DNA from: Amycolatopsis sp. NBC_00345
Lineage (GTDB): Bacteria > Actinomycetota > Actinomycetes > Mycobacteriales > Pseudonocardiaceae
Length of the DNA: 64,000 bases
Assembly: GCF_036116635.1 (NCBI RefSeq)
Contig: NZ_CP107995.1
Coordinates: forward strand, 9,114,001-9,178,000
Reading direction: 5' to 3'
Shown piece after piece: positions 1-8,614 of this stretch; the first letter of the stretch is position 1, and the number at the start of each line of letters is the position of its first letter. Made by a program: the position numbers and the translations under genes. Under the pieces are notes generated by a model. It was given only the letters and a program-made list of their open reading frames with translations, made no database searches and was not told where the DNA came from.

Positions 1-694
1 CCGGCTCGTCGTCTTCCTCCTCCTCGTCGGAGTCGGGCGCGTCCACGGCCTCGAGGTCCTCGGGCTGCGCGGCCTCGGCCTCGGCCGACTCCTCGTGGAA
101 CGCGGCCAGCTCCTCGGCCGTCTGCTCCAGCACCGCGGCGTCGACGTCGGGCGTCGTGACCAGGTTGTCGATCGCGTCGAGCACGATGTCCCACTTCTCG
201 GACACGGCCTTCGACAGGTCGTTCCAGAGCGCCTCGCCCTCACGCCCGGTGAACGGCAGCCGGCCCTGCTCCAGCAGCGAGAAGCCCTCGTACGCGTCGA
301 GGACTTCGTGCACCTCCTCCAGCTCGCACACGTCGGCGAGCGAGCGGACGATGCCGACGATCTCGGCCAGCTCGGCGATGGTCCACGAGTCCGGCTCCTC
401 GGCCACCAACTCGGGCACGCCGACCAGGTCGTAGGAGTGGTCGTCGTCCGGGATCAGCTCGGGCACGTTCAGCGCCGGCACCGCGTCCCACGCCGGGTGG
501 TCCAGCAGGTCGTGCTGCTCGGACGTGCGCACGAAGGCGGCCAAGTGGGCGGCGTCGGGGAAGGCGTACAGGTCGTCCTCGTCGCCGAGGAACGCTTCCC
601 ACTCCTCGCCGTCCTCCCGCCACCGCGGCGCCCACAGGGTGACGACGTCGCCCTGCGGCAGTCCGAGTTCGATCGGGATGATGTCCTGTGCCAT
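1..694 (-). CDS. Acidic hypothetical protein, C-terminus outside window (partial)
   Basis: The frame is open from an ATG at 694 down to the window edge, giving 231 codons without a stop, so the 3' end is missing. The protein begins MAQDIIPIELGLPQGDVVTL and is rich in Asp and Glu; the last visible residues are an acidic run (DSDEEEEDDEP). No signal peptide or membrane segment is seen. The middle (about residues 95-190) looks helical. I do not recognise a catalytic domain. Strong third-position GC bias and divergence from the helicase gene at 849 support a real gene. Function is unknown; a link to the neighbouring helicase is only suggested by position. Confidence 0.75.
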   Translation of the reverse strand, partial: MAQDIIPIELGLPQGDVVTLWAPRWREDGEEWEAFLGDEDDLYAFPDAAHLAAFVRTSEQHDLLDHPAWDAVPALNVPELIPDDDHSYDLVGVPELVAEEPDSWTIAELAEIVGIVRSLADVCELEEVHEVLDAYEGFSLLEQGRLPFTGREGEALWNDLSKAVSEKWDIVLDAIDNLVTTPDVDAAVLEQTAEELAAFHEESAEAEAAQPEDLEAVDAPDSDEEEEDDEP

Positions 695-848
695 TCCTGA
701 ACCCTCCGGATGTACCGCCCGTGTGCGCGCTCGCCCGAAAGTATCCCCCGGTCGGTGCGCGGTACCGCGAAGCCTACGGGTTTGGGCAAGCAGCCGCGAT
801 CGCCCCTCACCAAGAAACCGGCCAAGGGATGGCACGATGGGTCCCGCG

Positions 849-3353
849 ATGACACTCACAGACCTCCTGCCTGCGGATCCCGATCCCGACGCCCTGTTCG
901 AAGCCTTCTCCACGTGGACGGCCGAGCGGGGCATCCAGCTGTACCCGGCGCAGGAGGAGGCGCTGATCGAGGTCGTCTCCGGCGCGAACGTGATCCTCTC
1001 CACGCCCACCGGCTCCGGGAAGAGCCTGGTGGCCGTCGGCGCCCACTTCACCGCGCTCGCCCACGGCCGCCGCAGCTACTACACGGCGCCGATCAAGGCG
1101 CTCGTCTCGGAGAAGTTCTTCCAGCTCATCGAGATCTTCGGCGCGGACAACGTCGGGATGATGACGGGTGACTCGTCGGTCAACGCCGATGCCCCGATCA
1201 TCTGCTGCACCGCCGAAATCCTGGCGAACATGGCGTTACGGCTCGGTGCCGACGCGCCCGTGGGCCAGGTCGTGGCCGACGAGTTCCACTTCTACTCCGA
1301 GCCGGACCGCGGCTGGGCCTGGCAGGTCCCGCTGATCGAACTGGACAAGGCCCAGTTCGTCCTGATGTCGGCGACCCTCGGCGATGTGTCCTTCTTCCAG
1401 AAGGACCTCACCCGCCGCACGGGCCGGACCACGGCCGTGGTCACCTCGGCGGAGCGGCCGGTGCCGCTGACCTTCCGCTACGCCCTCACCCCGTTGCACG
1501 AGACGATGTCCGAGCTGCTCCACGGCGGACAGGCGCCGGTGTACGTGGTGCACTTCTCGCAGGCGGCGGCGATCGAGCGCGCGCAGACGCTGATGAGCAT
1601 CAACGTGACCACCAAGGCCGAGAAGGACGCCATCGCCGAGCTGATCGGCGGCTTCCGGTTCTCCGCGGGCTTCGGCAAGACGCTGTCCCGGCTGGTCCGC
1701 CACGGCATCGGCGTGCACCACGCCGGCATGCTGCCGAAGTACCGGCGGCTGGTCGAGACGCTCGCGCAGTCCGGGCTGCTCAAGGTGATCTGCGGGACGG
1801 ACACGCTCGGCGTCGGCATCAACGTGCCGATCCGCACGGTGGTGTTCTCGGCGCTGACCAAGTACGACGGCGTGCGGCAGCGGCACCTCAAGGCGCGCGA
1901 GTTCCACCAGATCGCCGGCCGCGCGGGCCGCGCCGGGTACGACACCGACGGGTACGTGGTGGTGCAGGCGCCCGACCACGTCGTGGAGAACGCGAAGGCG
2001 CTGGAGAAGGCGGGCGACGACCCGAAGAAGCGCAAGAAGATCGTCCGGAAGAAGGCGCCCGAGGGCTTCGTCAACTGGACCGAGAGCACGTTCGACCGGC
2101 TGATCGCGGCCGAGCCCGAGCCGTTGACCTCGAGCTTCCGGGTCAGCCACTCGATGCTGCTGAACGTGATCTCGCGGCCCGGCAACGCGTTCGAGCACAT
2201 GCGGCACCTGCTGGAGGACAACCACTCCGACCGGCCGGCGCAGCGCAAGCTGATCCTGCGCGCCATCGCGATCTACCGCGCCCTGCTGACCGCGGGCGTG
2301 GTCGAGCGGCTGCCCGAGCCGGACGAGGACGGCCGCATCGTGCGGCTCACGGTCGACCTGCAGTTCGACTTCGCGCTGAACCAGCCGCTCTCGCCGTTCG
2401 CGCTGGCGGCGGTGGAGCTGCTCGACCTGGAGTCGCCGTCGTACGCGCTGGACGTCGTGTCCGTTGTGGAATCCACTGTGGACAACCCGCGGCCGGTCCT
2501 GTCGCAGCAGCAGTTCAAGGCCCGCGGCGAGGCCGTGCAGGCGATGAAGGCCGAGGGCATCGAGTACGACGAGCGGATGGAGCTGCTCGAAGGCGTCACG
2601 TACGCGAAGCCGTTGGAGGAGCTGCTCACCGGCGCCTACGAGTCTTACCGGCACGGTCACCCGTGGGTCGCGGACTACGAGCTTTCGCCGAAGTCCGTGG
2701 TCCGCGACATGTACGAGCGGGCGATGAACTTCGTGGAATACGTGGGGTTCTACCAGCTCGCCCGGTCCGAGGGCCTGGTGCTGCGCTACCTCGCGGACAC
2801 CTACGACGCGCTGCGCCACACCGTCCCGGACGAGGCGAAGACCGAGGCGCTGCAGGACCTCATCGAGTGGCTGGGCGAGCTGGTCCGCCAGGTCGACTCC
2901 AGCCTGCTCGACGAGTGGGAAGCGCTCCGTCATCCGGGCGAAGAAGGCCCCGTCTCGCAGCGTCCGCCGTCCGAGCCGCCCGGGGTCACCCGCAACGAGC
3001 GGGCGTTCCGCGTGCTGGTGCGCAACGAGCTGTTCCGCCGCGTGGAACTGGCCGCCCGCCGCAACTTCTACGCACTCGGCGAGCTGGACGCCGAAGCGGG
3101 CTGGGACGCGGACGCGTGGGAAGACGCGATCGAGGACTACTTCGACGAGCACGAGACGCTCGGCATCGGCCCGGACGCCCGCGGCCCGGCGCTGCTGCTC
3201 ATCGAGCAGGAGACCGACCTCTGGCGCGTCCGCCAGATCTTCGACGACCCGGCCGGCGACCACGACTGGGGCATCAGCGCCGAGGTCGACCTGCGCGCTT
3301 CGGACGAGGTGGGTGCCGCGGTGGTGCACATCGTGGACGTGAACCAGCTGTAG
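849..3353 (+). CDS. DEAD/DEAH-type RNA helicase with C-terminal DUF3516-like region
   Basis: This 834-residue protein is a superfamily 2 helicase expected to unwind RNA with ATP. Walker A (TPTGSGKS) lies at residues 52-59, the motif II box is DEFH at 144-147 (a DEAH variant), motif III SAT is at 174-176 and motif VI (QIAGRAGR) is at 354-361. A long region beyond residue 400 matches what I know of the actinobacterial DUF3516 helicases. ATG at 849 was chosen because homologues begin near MTLTDLLP; an in-frame ATG at 837 with an AAGGG upstream is an alternative, and the frame stays open back to 525. A TTA codon occurs at 1233-1235, rare in this GC-rich sequence. The RNA substrate is unknown. Confidence 0.9.
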   Translation: MTLTDLLPADPDPDALFEAFSTWTAERGIQLYPAQEEALIEVVSGANVILSTPTGSGKSLVAVGAHFTALAHGRRSYYTAPIKALVSEKFFQLIEIFGADNVGMMTGDSSVNADAPIICCTAEILANMALRLGADAPVGQVVADEFHFYSEPDRGWAWQVPLIELDKAQFVLMSATLGDVSFFQKDLTRRTGRTTAVVTSAERPVPLTFRYALTPLHETMSELLHGGQAPVYVVHFSQAAAIERAQTLMSINVTTKAEKDAIAELIGGFRFSAGFGKTLSRLVRHGIGVHHAGMLPKYRRLVETLAQSGLLKVICGTDTLGVGINVPIRTVVFSALTKYDGVRQRHLKAREFHQIAGRAGRAGYDTDGYVVVQAPDHVVENAKALEKAGDDPKKRKKIVRKKAPEGFVNWTESTFDRLIAAEPEPLTSSFRVSHSMLLNVISRPGNAFEHMRHLLEDNHSDRPAQRKLILRAIAIYRALLTAGVVERLPEPDEDGRIVRLTVDLQFDFALNQPLSPFALAAVELLDLESPSYALDVVSVVESTVDNPRPVLSQQQFKARGEAVQAMKAEGIEYDERMELLEGVTYAKPLEELLTGAYESYRHGHPWVADYELSPKSVVRDMYERAMNFVEYVGFYQLARSEGLVLRYLADTYDALRHTVPDEAKTEALQDLIEWLGELVRQVDSSLLDEWEALRHPGEEGPVSQRPPSEPPGVTRNERAFRVLVRNELFRRVELAARRNFYALGELDAEAGWDADAWEDAIEDYFDEHETLGIGPDARGPALLLIEQETDLWRVRQIFDDPAGDHDWGISAEVDLRASDEVGAAVVHIVDVNQL

Positions 3354-3375
3354 CCGCTCTTGTCCCGGGGATGGG

Positions 3376-4005
3376 TCAGGACGGCGCGAGGATGGCTTGG
3401 GCGTCGAAGCCGGACATCCACAGGCTGATCGTGAAGGCGGCGGTCGCTTCGAGGAGGGCGGCTCGGGACAGGTCGCCGGCGGGCAACGGCGTGCAGCCGA
3501 CGTCGCGGACCAGGGTGGAGACCGTCGTGACCGCTTCGGGTGAGCCGCACAGCGGGATGGCCACGGGGCGGCCAGCGAAGACCGGTGGGGTGAGGCGCAA
3601 GACGTCCACGTGCACCAGGTTGAACGCCTTCACCACCGACGCCCCCGGCGCCAGCTCCGCGATCCGCGCCGCGACCGGTGCCCCCGACGGCGGGTCCTCG
3701 CTGGTCGGGCCCGGGTCGTTGGTGCAGTCGACGAGGATCTTGCCGCTCAGGGACAGCGGCGGCAGCAGTTCGGCCAGCGCCGGGACGGGCAGGGCCAGCA
3801 GGATGACGTCGGCGAACTCCGCGGCCGCCGGCCAGGAGAGCGTGCGGACGGCCGCGGGGTTCGGGCCGGCGGTGCTGAGGCGGCCGGCCAGCGCGGCGGC
3901 CCGCGACGGGTCCCGGCCGGCGACGGCGAGGTCGTGGCCCGCCCGGGACCACGCCGTGCCGAGGGCGTCGGCCATGCCGCCGGTGCCGAAGAGTGCGATG
4001 CGCAT
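3376..4005 (-). CDS. NADPH-dependent F420 reductase-like / NAD(P)-binding oxidoreductase
   Basis: The protein is 209 residues long and begins MRIALFGTGGMADALG, an N-terminal Rossmann glycine motif of the F420-dependent NADP oxidoreductase family (GxGxMA). This family binds NADP(H) and passes hydride to F420 or other acceptors, but many short members have no known substrate. No membrane segment is present. It is divergent from a HxlR regulator at 4080, with only 74 bp between the starts, a usual arrangement in which the regulator controls the enzyme gene. Family assignment is fairly secure; the reaction is not. Confidence 0.8.
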   Translation of the reverse strand: MRIALFGTGGMADALGTAWSRAGHDLAVAGRDPSRAAALAGRLSTAGPNPAAVRTLSWPAAAEFADVILLALPVPALAELLPPLSLSGKILVDCTNDPGPTSEDPPSGAPVAARIAELAPGASVVKAFNLVHVDVLRLTPPVFAGRPVAIPLCGSPEAVTTVSTLVRDVGCTPLPAGDLSRAALLEATAAFTISLWMSGFDAQAILAPS

Positions 4006-4022
4006 GAAAGGGTCCTCCCATA

Positions 4023-4037
4023 GGTGCGAAGTGCACC
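4023..4037. promoter_or_regulatory. Candidate HxlR operator between divergent genes
   Basis: The 74-bp gap between the reductase and the HxlR gene holds the inverted repeat GGTGC-GAAGT-GCACC, five-base arms around a five-base spacer. Its place in the shared promoter region fits an autoregulatory operator. This is inference from position and symmetry. Confidence 0.35.
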
Positions 4038-4079
4038 CGACGTTAGAGACCCCGCCAGGAACCGAAAGGTAACCAGCGC

Positions 4080-4421
4080 ATGGAGTTCCTCGCAGACTGC
4101 CGCACCCGGCTCGCGTTCGACCTGGTGGCCAACACGTGGCATCCCGTGGTGCTGTGGGCGCTCAAGGACGGGCCGCGCCGGCACGCGGACCTTCGCCGGG
4201 GCATCGGCGGCATCAGCGCGAAAGTGCTCACCGAAGCCGTACGGCGGCTGGAGCACGACGGTCTCCTCACCCGCGTCGACGGCGCGTACGGCCTCACCGA
4301 GCTGGGCCGGACGTTCCTCGAGCCGATCGAAGGCTTCAGCCGATGGGTCGTGGAGCACGGGGACGCCGTCCTCGCGGCGCAGGCAGCTGCGGAGGCGGCC
4401 TCGGGGTCAGGCCGCGACTAG
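4080..4421 (+). CDS. HxlR family transcriptional regulator
   Basis: A 113-residue winged-helix protein typical of HxlR regulators, which sense redox or electrophilic signals and usually control an adjacent oxidoreductase. Family features are the early Trp-His-Pro stretch (NTWHPVVLWAL), the LRRGIGGISAKVLTEAVRRL recognition region and the wing segment LEHDGLLTR. It starts at ATG 4080 shortly after AAAGGT and faces away from the reductase at 3376-4005, its likely target. Its last codons overlap a doubtful small frame on the other strand. No Cys typical of redox-sensing HxlR members is placed at the very N-terminus except Cys7, which could be tested. Confidence 0.85.
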   Translation: MEFLADCRTRLAFDLVANTWHPVVLWALKDGPRRHADLRRGIGGISAKVLTEAVRRLEHDGLLTRVDGAYGLTELGRTFLEPIEGFSRWVVEHGDAVLAAQAAAEAASGSGRD

Positions 4422-4544
4422 CCGCGGACGCCGCCCGCTCAGCAGCACGACCAGCATCACCACCGACAACGCCGGCAGCGGATAACCCAGCAGCAGCCCC
4501 ACAACCGTGTCCGCCACCGGCGCGGCGACGCCCAGCACGAACAC
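4407..4544 (-). CDS. Doubtful small membrane peptide next to repeat A
   Basis: A frame of 45 codons from a GTG at 4544 would give two hydrophobic stretches (VFVLGVAAPVADTVVGLLLG and LPALSVVMLVVLL) and a basic tail. The same frame stays open upstream through palindromic repeat A to an ATG at 4691, but that part merely translates the repeat. It overlaps the 3' end of the HxlR gene by 15 bp and has no good ribosome site. It could be a small membrane protein, or the remnant of a longer one broken by the repeat. I am unsure it is expressed. Confidence 0.25.
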   Translation of the reverse strand: MFVLGVAAPVADTVVGLLLGYPLPALSVVMLVVLLSGRRPRLVAA

Positions 4545-4590
4545 CCACCGCGGCGCCGTTCCCGGGCGCCGGGCCGGGCTCCGTTTGTTC

Positions 4591-4673
4591 CGCCCCAATG
4601 TGGCGTTGGTTGCGTTGGACGCACCGAACGCCACATTGGGTGCGTTGAGCGCACCGAACGCCACATTGGGGCG
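4591..4673. repeat. Palindromic repeat family A, copy 1
   Basis: Perfect 17-base inverted arms CGCCCCAATGTGGCGTT (4591-4607) and its complement (4657-4673) bound the element. A third core copy (AACGCCACATTGGG, 4627-4640) lies inside, in the same orientation as the right arm, with TGCGTTGAGCGCACCG linkers. It lies in the 300-bp gap between the HxlR gene and the convergent acetyltransferase gene. It can form a hairpin and may act as a two-way terminator. Copy 2 is at 8506-8588. Confidence 0.85.
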
Positions 4674-4721
4674 CATTCCGCCGTGGCGCACGGGGACGCC
4701 GCCACCGAGGTGAAACCCGGG

Positions 4722-5180
4722 TCACGGCTTGGCTTGCAGCAACGCCGGGGACCCGGCGAACCCGTGCCGCTCATATGCGCGCACGGCTCGGGTGGAGGAG
4801 TGGACGGTGACCCGTTCCAGTCCGAGCTCCGCGGCCAGATGCAGGACGGCGTCGATCAGCAGCCCGCCGAGCCCGCTGTCGCGAGCTTCCGGCACGACGT
4901 AGACGCACTGCACGTCACCGGACGCGCGCGAGAACACCCGTGGCGTCGGCACCCGCGCGGTGATCGCGAGGAACGCCATGCCGATCAGCTGCTCGTCCCG
5001 GAGGAGGACGAGGCATCGGTGGGTGGCCGCGTTCTCCCGCGCCCAGGCGGTGAACTCCCTCACAAATTCGGCTAGCCCGCCGTCGGGCAGGCCGTCCTGC
5101 TCCGCCACCCAACGCCACCGCAATGCGGCGACGGCCTCGAGTTCGGCGAGACGGGCGGCGCGGACCTCGGCCTTTGGCAT
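4722..5180 (-). CDS. GNAT family N-acetyltransferase
   Basis: A 152-residue GCN5-related acetyltransferase, transferring acetyl from acetyl-CoA to an unknown amine. The central strand VQCVYVVPEARDSGLGGLLI carries the acetyl-CoA-binding R/Q-x-x-G-x-G/A type motif (here RDSGLGG) and is followed by helix LIDAVLHLAAELG and the C-terminal strand with RAVRAYERHGF, both family hallmarks. ATG 5180 (MPKAEVRAA) was preferred; the frame extends upstream to 5255 without a better start. It is convergent with the HxlR gene across repeat A and divergent from the toxin gene. Confidence 0.85.
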   Translation of the reverse strand: MPKAEVRAARLAELEAVAALRWRWVAEQDGLPDGGLAEFVREFTAWARENAATHRCLVLLRDEQLIGMAFLAITARVPTPRVFSRASGDVQCVYVVPEARDSGLGGLLIDAVLHLAAELGLERVTVHSSTRAVRAYERHGFAGSPALLQAKP

Positions 5181-5316
5181 GCGCCCATTCTGCTTCGACG
5201 CCGTAACAGGGACACTCGGGCACTGATTCCGTCGAGGCGCTCCGCCGTTGATCACCCGGTGTTAGCTTGAAATTGGCTCCCCTTGTTCGCCCTGATCAGT
5301 GAAAGAGACACCCTTC

Positions 5317-7125
5317 GTGAGTAATCCGTTGGTCGCGCCGGTGAAGGATTCGACGACGTCGGTGTCGGGTGTGCCGTTGCTGGAGGATGCGACCGGGCTG
5401 AAGTCGGCGATCGAGAGCAAGGACTGGGCCGGGGTCGCGATGGGCGCGGTGGGGACTGCGCTGGACGCGCTCACCGCGGTGATGGACCCGTTCGGCGCGA
5501 TCTTCGCCGCAGGTGTGGGTTGGCTGATCGAGCACGTAGGTCCGTTGAAGGAAGCGCTGAACGCGCTGACCGGGGATGCGGATCAGATCGCGGCGCAGTC
5601 GGAGACGTGGGCGAACGTCGCCAAGGAGCTCGAGAGTGTCTCGGCGGAGTTGACCGATCTGGTCAAGAAGGACTTGGAGAGCTGGAAGGGCGACGCGGCG
5701 GACGCGTACCGGAAGAAGGCGGAGGACACTTCGGCGCTGATCGCCAGTGCGCAGAAGGGTTGCGAGGGCGCGGGCAGCGGGGTCAAGACTGCGGGTGAGG
5801 TGGTCGGGGCGGTTCGCACGCTGGTGCGTGACACGATCGCCGAGTTGGTGGGGCACCTGATTTCGTGGGCGTTGCAGGTGGTGTTCACCCTCGGCATCGG
5901 GATGACGTGGGTGGTGCCGCAGGTTATCGCCGCGGTGGCGAAGACGGCGTCGAAGATCACTCAGGTCACCACGAAGCTGGTGAAGGCGATCAAGGCGCTG
6001 GTGCCGCTGCTGAAGAAGGCCGGGACGCTGTTCGAGGACGCGGGCAAGGCGCTCAAGAACCTCAAGGGCGGCAAGGTCAAATCGGCCGACAAGCCCAAGG
6101 ACATCAACGTCAAGTCCGACAAACCCAAGTCCGATCCCAAGGACAACGAGCACACCGACCCCTCGGGCAGTTTCGGTGGCCCGCCCGGCAAAGGGCCGGA
6201 CCGCTCCGGCGAGTCCGGCGGCGGCAAGGACGGCTCGGACTCGCCGGACAACCCGTTCGGCGGCCCCGGCGGACGGCCGCGCAAGACCTTCCAGCAGATC
6301 AAGGCCGAGAAGGAGCGCCAGCGCCTGCGCGAGCGGGTGGAGCAGCAGTTGCGCCGGAACCAGTCGCGACGGCAGCAGGATCCGCCGGCGCAGGATCACG
6401 AGATGAGTGACCCGCCGAAGGATCATTCGGATACTGACGCGCCGTCGCAGGACCACGAGATGACTGACGCGCCGCCGAAGGAGCATGATCCGCCGAAGGA
6501 CCAAGATCCCCCGGCACAGGATCACGAAATGAGTGACCCGCCGTCACCGGAGCACGAGAAGCCGGATTCGCCGCCGCCGCCGGACGGGCCGGAGCAGGGG
6601 CCCCACGGGCCGCCGCCCGGGTGGCCGACGGACGCGATCACCAGCGGCCACTTCAAGTCCCGTGAAGACGCCGAGATCTTCATGAAGCACGAGTATCCGG
6701 ACTTCGACAAGATCAACCAGCAGAAGTACGACAACAACGTCCCCGACCACAACACCAACTGCGGCAACTGCACCAGCTCCACGGCCGATCTGCTGCTGCA
6801 CGGAAAGGTGAACCCGGCCGGGCCGTCGAAGCCCCAGACGCTCACCGACGTCGAGGGCCGGACCGACTTCGGCGGCAAGTTCCAGCCCGTCGGCGACTAC
6901 GGCAAACTGCACCAGGACATGCTGAGCTCGCCGCCGGGAACACACGCGTCGATCGCGGTCAAGTGGCCCGGTGAGTCGGTCGGCCACTTCTTCAACGCGC
7001 ACCGGGCTCCCGACGGCACGGTGCGTTACCTTGACGGACAGTCGGGCCTGCCCGCCGACATGAGCAGGCCTCCCTCGGAGATCTGGACCATGAAGTACCC
7101 GCTCCCCGGGGCGGCCGTACCGTGA
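5317..7125 (+). CDS. Polymorphic toxin: WXG/ESX-like N-terminus, papain-fold glutamine-deamidase-like C-terminus
   Basis: The 602-residue protein has the build of an exported polymorphic toxin. Residues 1-170 are helical and carry a WKG turn (123-125) like ESX/WXG100 proteins. A hydrophobic stretch follows at about 180-210. Residues about 245-460 are a charged, proline-rich linker with repeats of QDHEMSDPP. The last 130 residues resemble papain-fold toxin 1 (glutamine deamidase): NCGNC with Cys482 and Cys485, His557 in GHFFNAH, and Asp573 in YLDGQSG would form a Cys-His-Asp triad. GTG 5317 has GAAAGAGA upstream; GTG 5299 (six more codons) lacks a ribosome site. The next gene is the likely immunity gene. 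The target protein is unknown. Confidence 0.8.
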   Translation: MSNPLVAPVKDSTTSVSGVPLLEDATGLKSAIESKDWAGVAMGAVGTALDALTAVMDPFGAIFAAGVGWLIEHVGPLKEALNALTGDADQIAAQSETWANVAKELESVSAELTDLVKKDLESWKGDAADAYRKKAEDTSALIASAQKGCEGAGSGVKTAGEVVGAVRTLVRDTIAELVGHLISWALQVVFTLGIGMTWVVPQVIAAVAKTASKITQVTTKLVKAIKALVPLLKKAGTLFEDAGKALKNLKGGKVKSADKPKDINVKSDKPKSDPKDNEHTDPSGSFGGPPGKGPDRSGESGGGKDGSDSPDNPFGGPGGRPRKTFQQIKAEKERQRLRERVEQQLRRNQSRRQQDPPAQDHEMSDPPKDHSDTDAPSQDHEMTDAPPKEHDPPKDQDPPAQDHEMSDPPSPEHEKPDSPPPPDGPEQGPHGPPPGWPTDAITSGHFKSREDAEIFMKHEYPDFDKINQQKYDNNVPDHNTNCGNCTSSTADLLLHGKVNPAGPSKPQTLTDVEGRTDFGGKFQPVGDYGKLHQDMLSSPPGTHASIAVKWPGESVGHFFNAHRAPDGTVRYLDGQSGLPADMSRPPSEIWTMKYPLPGAAVP

Positions 7126-7177
7126 CCATGGCCCCGAATGTCTGGCCGTCCCCGAGTAGGAGCAGGTAAGCACCGAG

Positions 7178-8491
7178 ATGACGGACCCGATTTCCGCCGC
7201 CGCCGGCTGGCTGCGGCAGACCTACGGCGGACGTGTCGTGGTGGCGGGCACCCGCCCGATCGCCGAAGGGCGGCACAGCTGGCTCGTGGCCTGCCGGTTC
7301 GCCGACGAGGTGATCCGCGGGCACGCCGCCCCGCAGCCGCTGCTGGCCTCGACGGTGCTCGTGCCCAAGGACGGCGGCGATCCCTTCCCGGCCGCGAACT
7401 CCGCCCCGCTCGACGAGCTGCTGAACGTCGGGCCCGGCGCCCAGGGCGGGCAGCCGTGGCGCTCGCGAGTCAACGCCCGCGGCTGCCTGCTGGCCGCCGA
7501 CGCGTTGCTGCACGGCGCCCCGGCCAGCGCGTTGAGGTGGGAGCCGGAGCACGAGCAGCCCGACTGGTGGTCCCGGCTGCTGGCCGCGCACTTCCCCGAC
7601 GCGGTGACCACCCGGCACCTCACCTGGGCTTCGGCCAGCGAAACGATCGCGGCGACCGGGCCGGGCGGCGGCGCGATCGTGTGGCTGCGCCGGCGTTACC
7701 GGGACGCGGAGATCACCGGCCACCTGCTCTACGCCGACAGCACGGCCCGCGGGGTGATGGTCCTCGACCCGCAGCGCGGCCTGCCCGCGGCGGTGCAGGA
7801 CAGCGAGGTGCTGGAGCTGGTCGTGGCCGCGTTCCGGCACGCGTCGGTGGAACCGGTGCCCGCGCCGTGGCAGGCGCCGGCGGCCGACCTCGCCGCGGCC
7901 GTGCGGAAGGCCACCGCGTGGCTGGAGGCGACCTACGACGGCGAGGCGGTGCTGGTGGCACCGTCCGAAGTGGACCGGACCAGCCGGGGCTGGCTGTTCG
8001 CCTGCACCACACGCGAGTTCGCCGCGACCGGCGACTGGCACCACCAGATGCTCGACGCCGCGCTGGTCGTCCCGCAGGACGGCGAAGCGCCGTTCGGCCT
8101 GCCCAACGACGATCCGTGGACCTACTTCCAGCGCTGGGACGGCGGCGCCCCGGACCTGCCAGCCCCACCGGACACCGGGGCCGCGGCCTGGTTCGCGCCG
8201 ACGATGGCCGGCCTCGGCCCGGTCCGCGCCGAGCGCCTGCTCGCGAGCTGGCCCGAGGTGCTCGCCGAGCTGGCGACCCTGCCCGAGGGCACCGCGGGCC
8301 TGGTGTGGGCGCGCCGGCAGGACCGGCACGGCCGGGAGACCGTCGGGAACCTGTTCCTGGCGGTGAACGAGGGCGGCGAGCCCCGGATCGCCGACGCCCG
8401 CGAGCCGCAGGCCCCGCCCCGGATGGAGAACAGCCCGCTGGGACTGGTCGTGGTGACCTACGCGCACGGGGTCGTGCCCACCGGCCGCTGA
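7178..8491 (+). CDS. Putative immunity protein with two YrhB/Imm35-like repeats
   Basis: The gene starts 52 bp after the toxin gene and codes for 437 soluble residues. Two related segments are visible, about residues 5-80 (AAGWLRQTYGGRVVVAG... GRHSWLVACRF) and 230-320 (ATAWLEATYDGEAVLVAP... SRGWLFACTTREF), each with a helix, a short strand pair and a Trp followed by a Cys-containing strand. This recalls the Imm35/YrhB immunity fold. Position directly after the toxin on the same strand is the main ground for calling it immunity. The duplicated architecture is unusual for an immunity protein. It ends before repeat A copy 2. Confidence 0.6.
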   Translation: MTDPISAAAGWLRQTYGGRVVVAGTRPIAEGRHSWLVACRFADEVIRGHAAPQPLLASTVLVPKDGGDPFPAANSAPLDELLNVGPGAQGGQPWRSRVNARGCLLAADALLHGAPASALRWEPEHEQPDWWSRLLAAHFPDAVTTRHLTWASASETIAATGPGGGAIVWLRRRYRDAEITGHLLYADSTARGVMVLDPQRGLPAAVQDSEVLELVVAAFRHASVEPVPAPWQAPAADLAAAVRKATAWLEATYDGEAVLVAPSEVDRTSRGWLFACTTREFAATGDWHHQMLDAALVVPQDGEAPFGLPNDDPWTYFQRWDGGAPDLPAPPDTGAAAWFAPTMAGLGPVRAERLLASWPEVLAELATLPEGTAGLVWARRQDRHGRETVGNLFLAVNEGGEPRIADAREPQAPPRMENSPLGLVVVTYAHGVVPTGR

Positions 8492-8505
8492 GCGTCCGGC
8501 TGAAG

Positions 8506-8588
8506 CGCCCCAATGTGGCGTTGGTTGCGTTGAGCGCACCCAATGTGGCGTTCGGTGCGTTGAGCGCACCGAACGCCACATTGGGGCG
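8506..8588. repeat. Palindromic repeat family A, copy 2
   Basis: Same 17-base perfect arms as copy 1 (8506-8522 and 8572-8588), with an extra core in the middle (CCAATGTGGCGTT near 8540-8552) that here points like the left arm, the opposite of copy 1. It sits between the immunity gene and the convergent SorC gene, 14 bp after the first stop, again at a tail-to-tail junction, which fits a shared terminator. Confidence 0.85.
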
Positions 8589-8614
8589 CAAACCAGGGAC
8601 GGTCACGGGATGCC

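Noticed and set aside
525..848. Upstream extension of the helicase frame
   Set aside because: It overlaps the divergent gene starting at 694 and lacks conserved sequence; homologues start near 849.
1236..3329. A 697-codon minus-strand frame opposite the helicase
   Set aside because: Its composition is typical of a shadow frame, and the plus-strand helicase has clear motifs.
4545..4691. N-terminal extension of the small membrane peptide frame
   Set aside because: That part only translates repeat A (repeated PNVAFGA units) and has no ribosome site.
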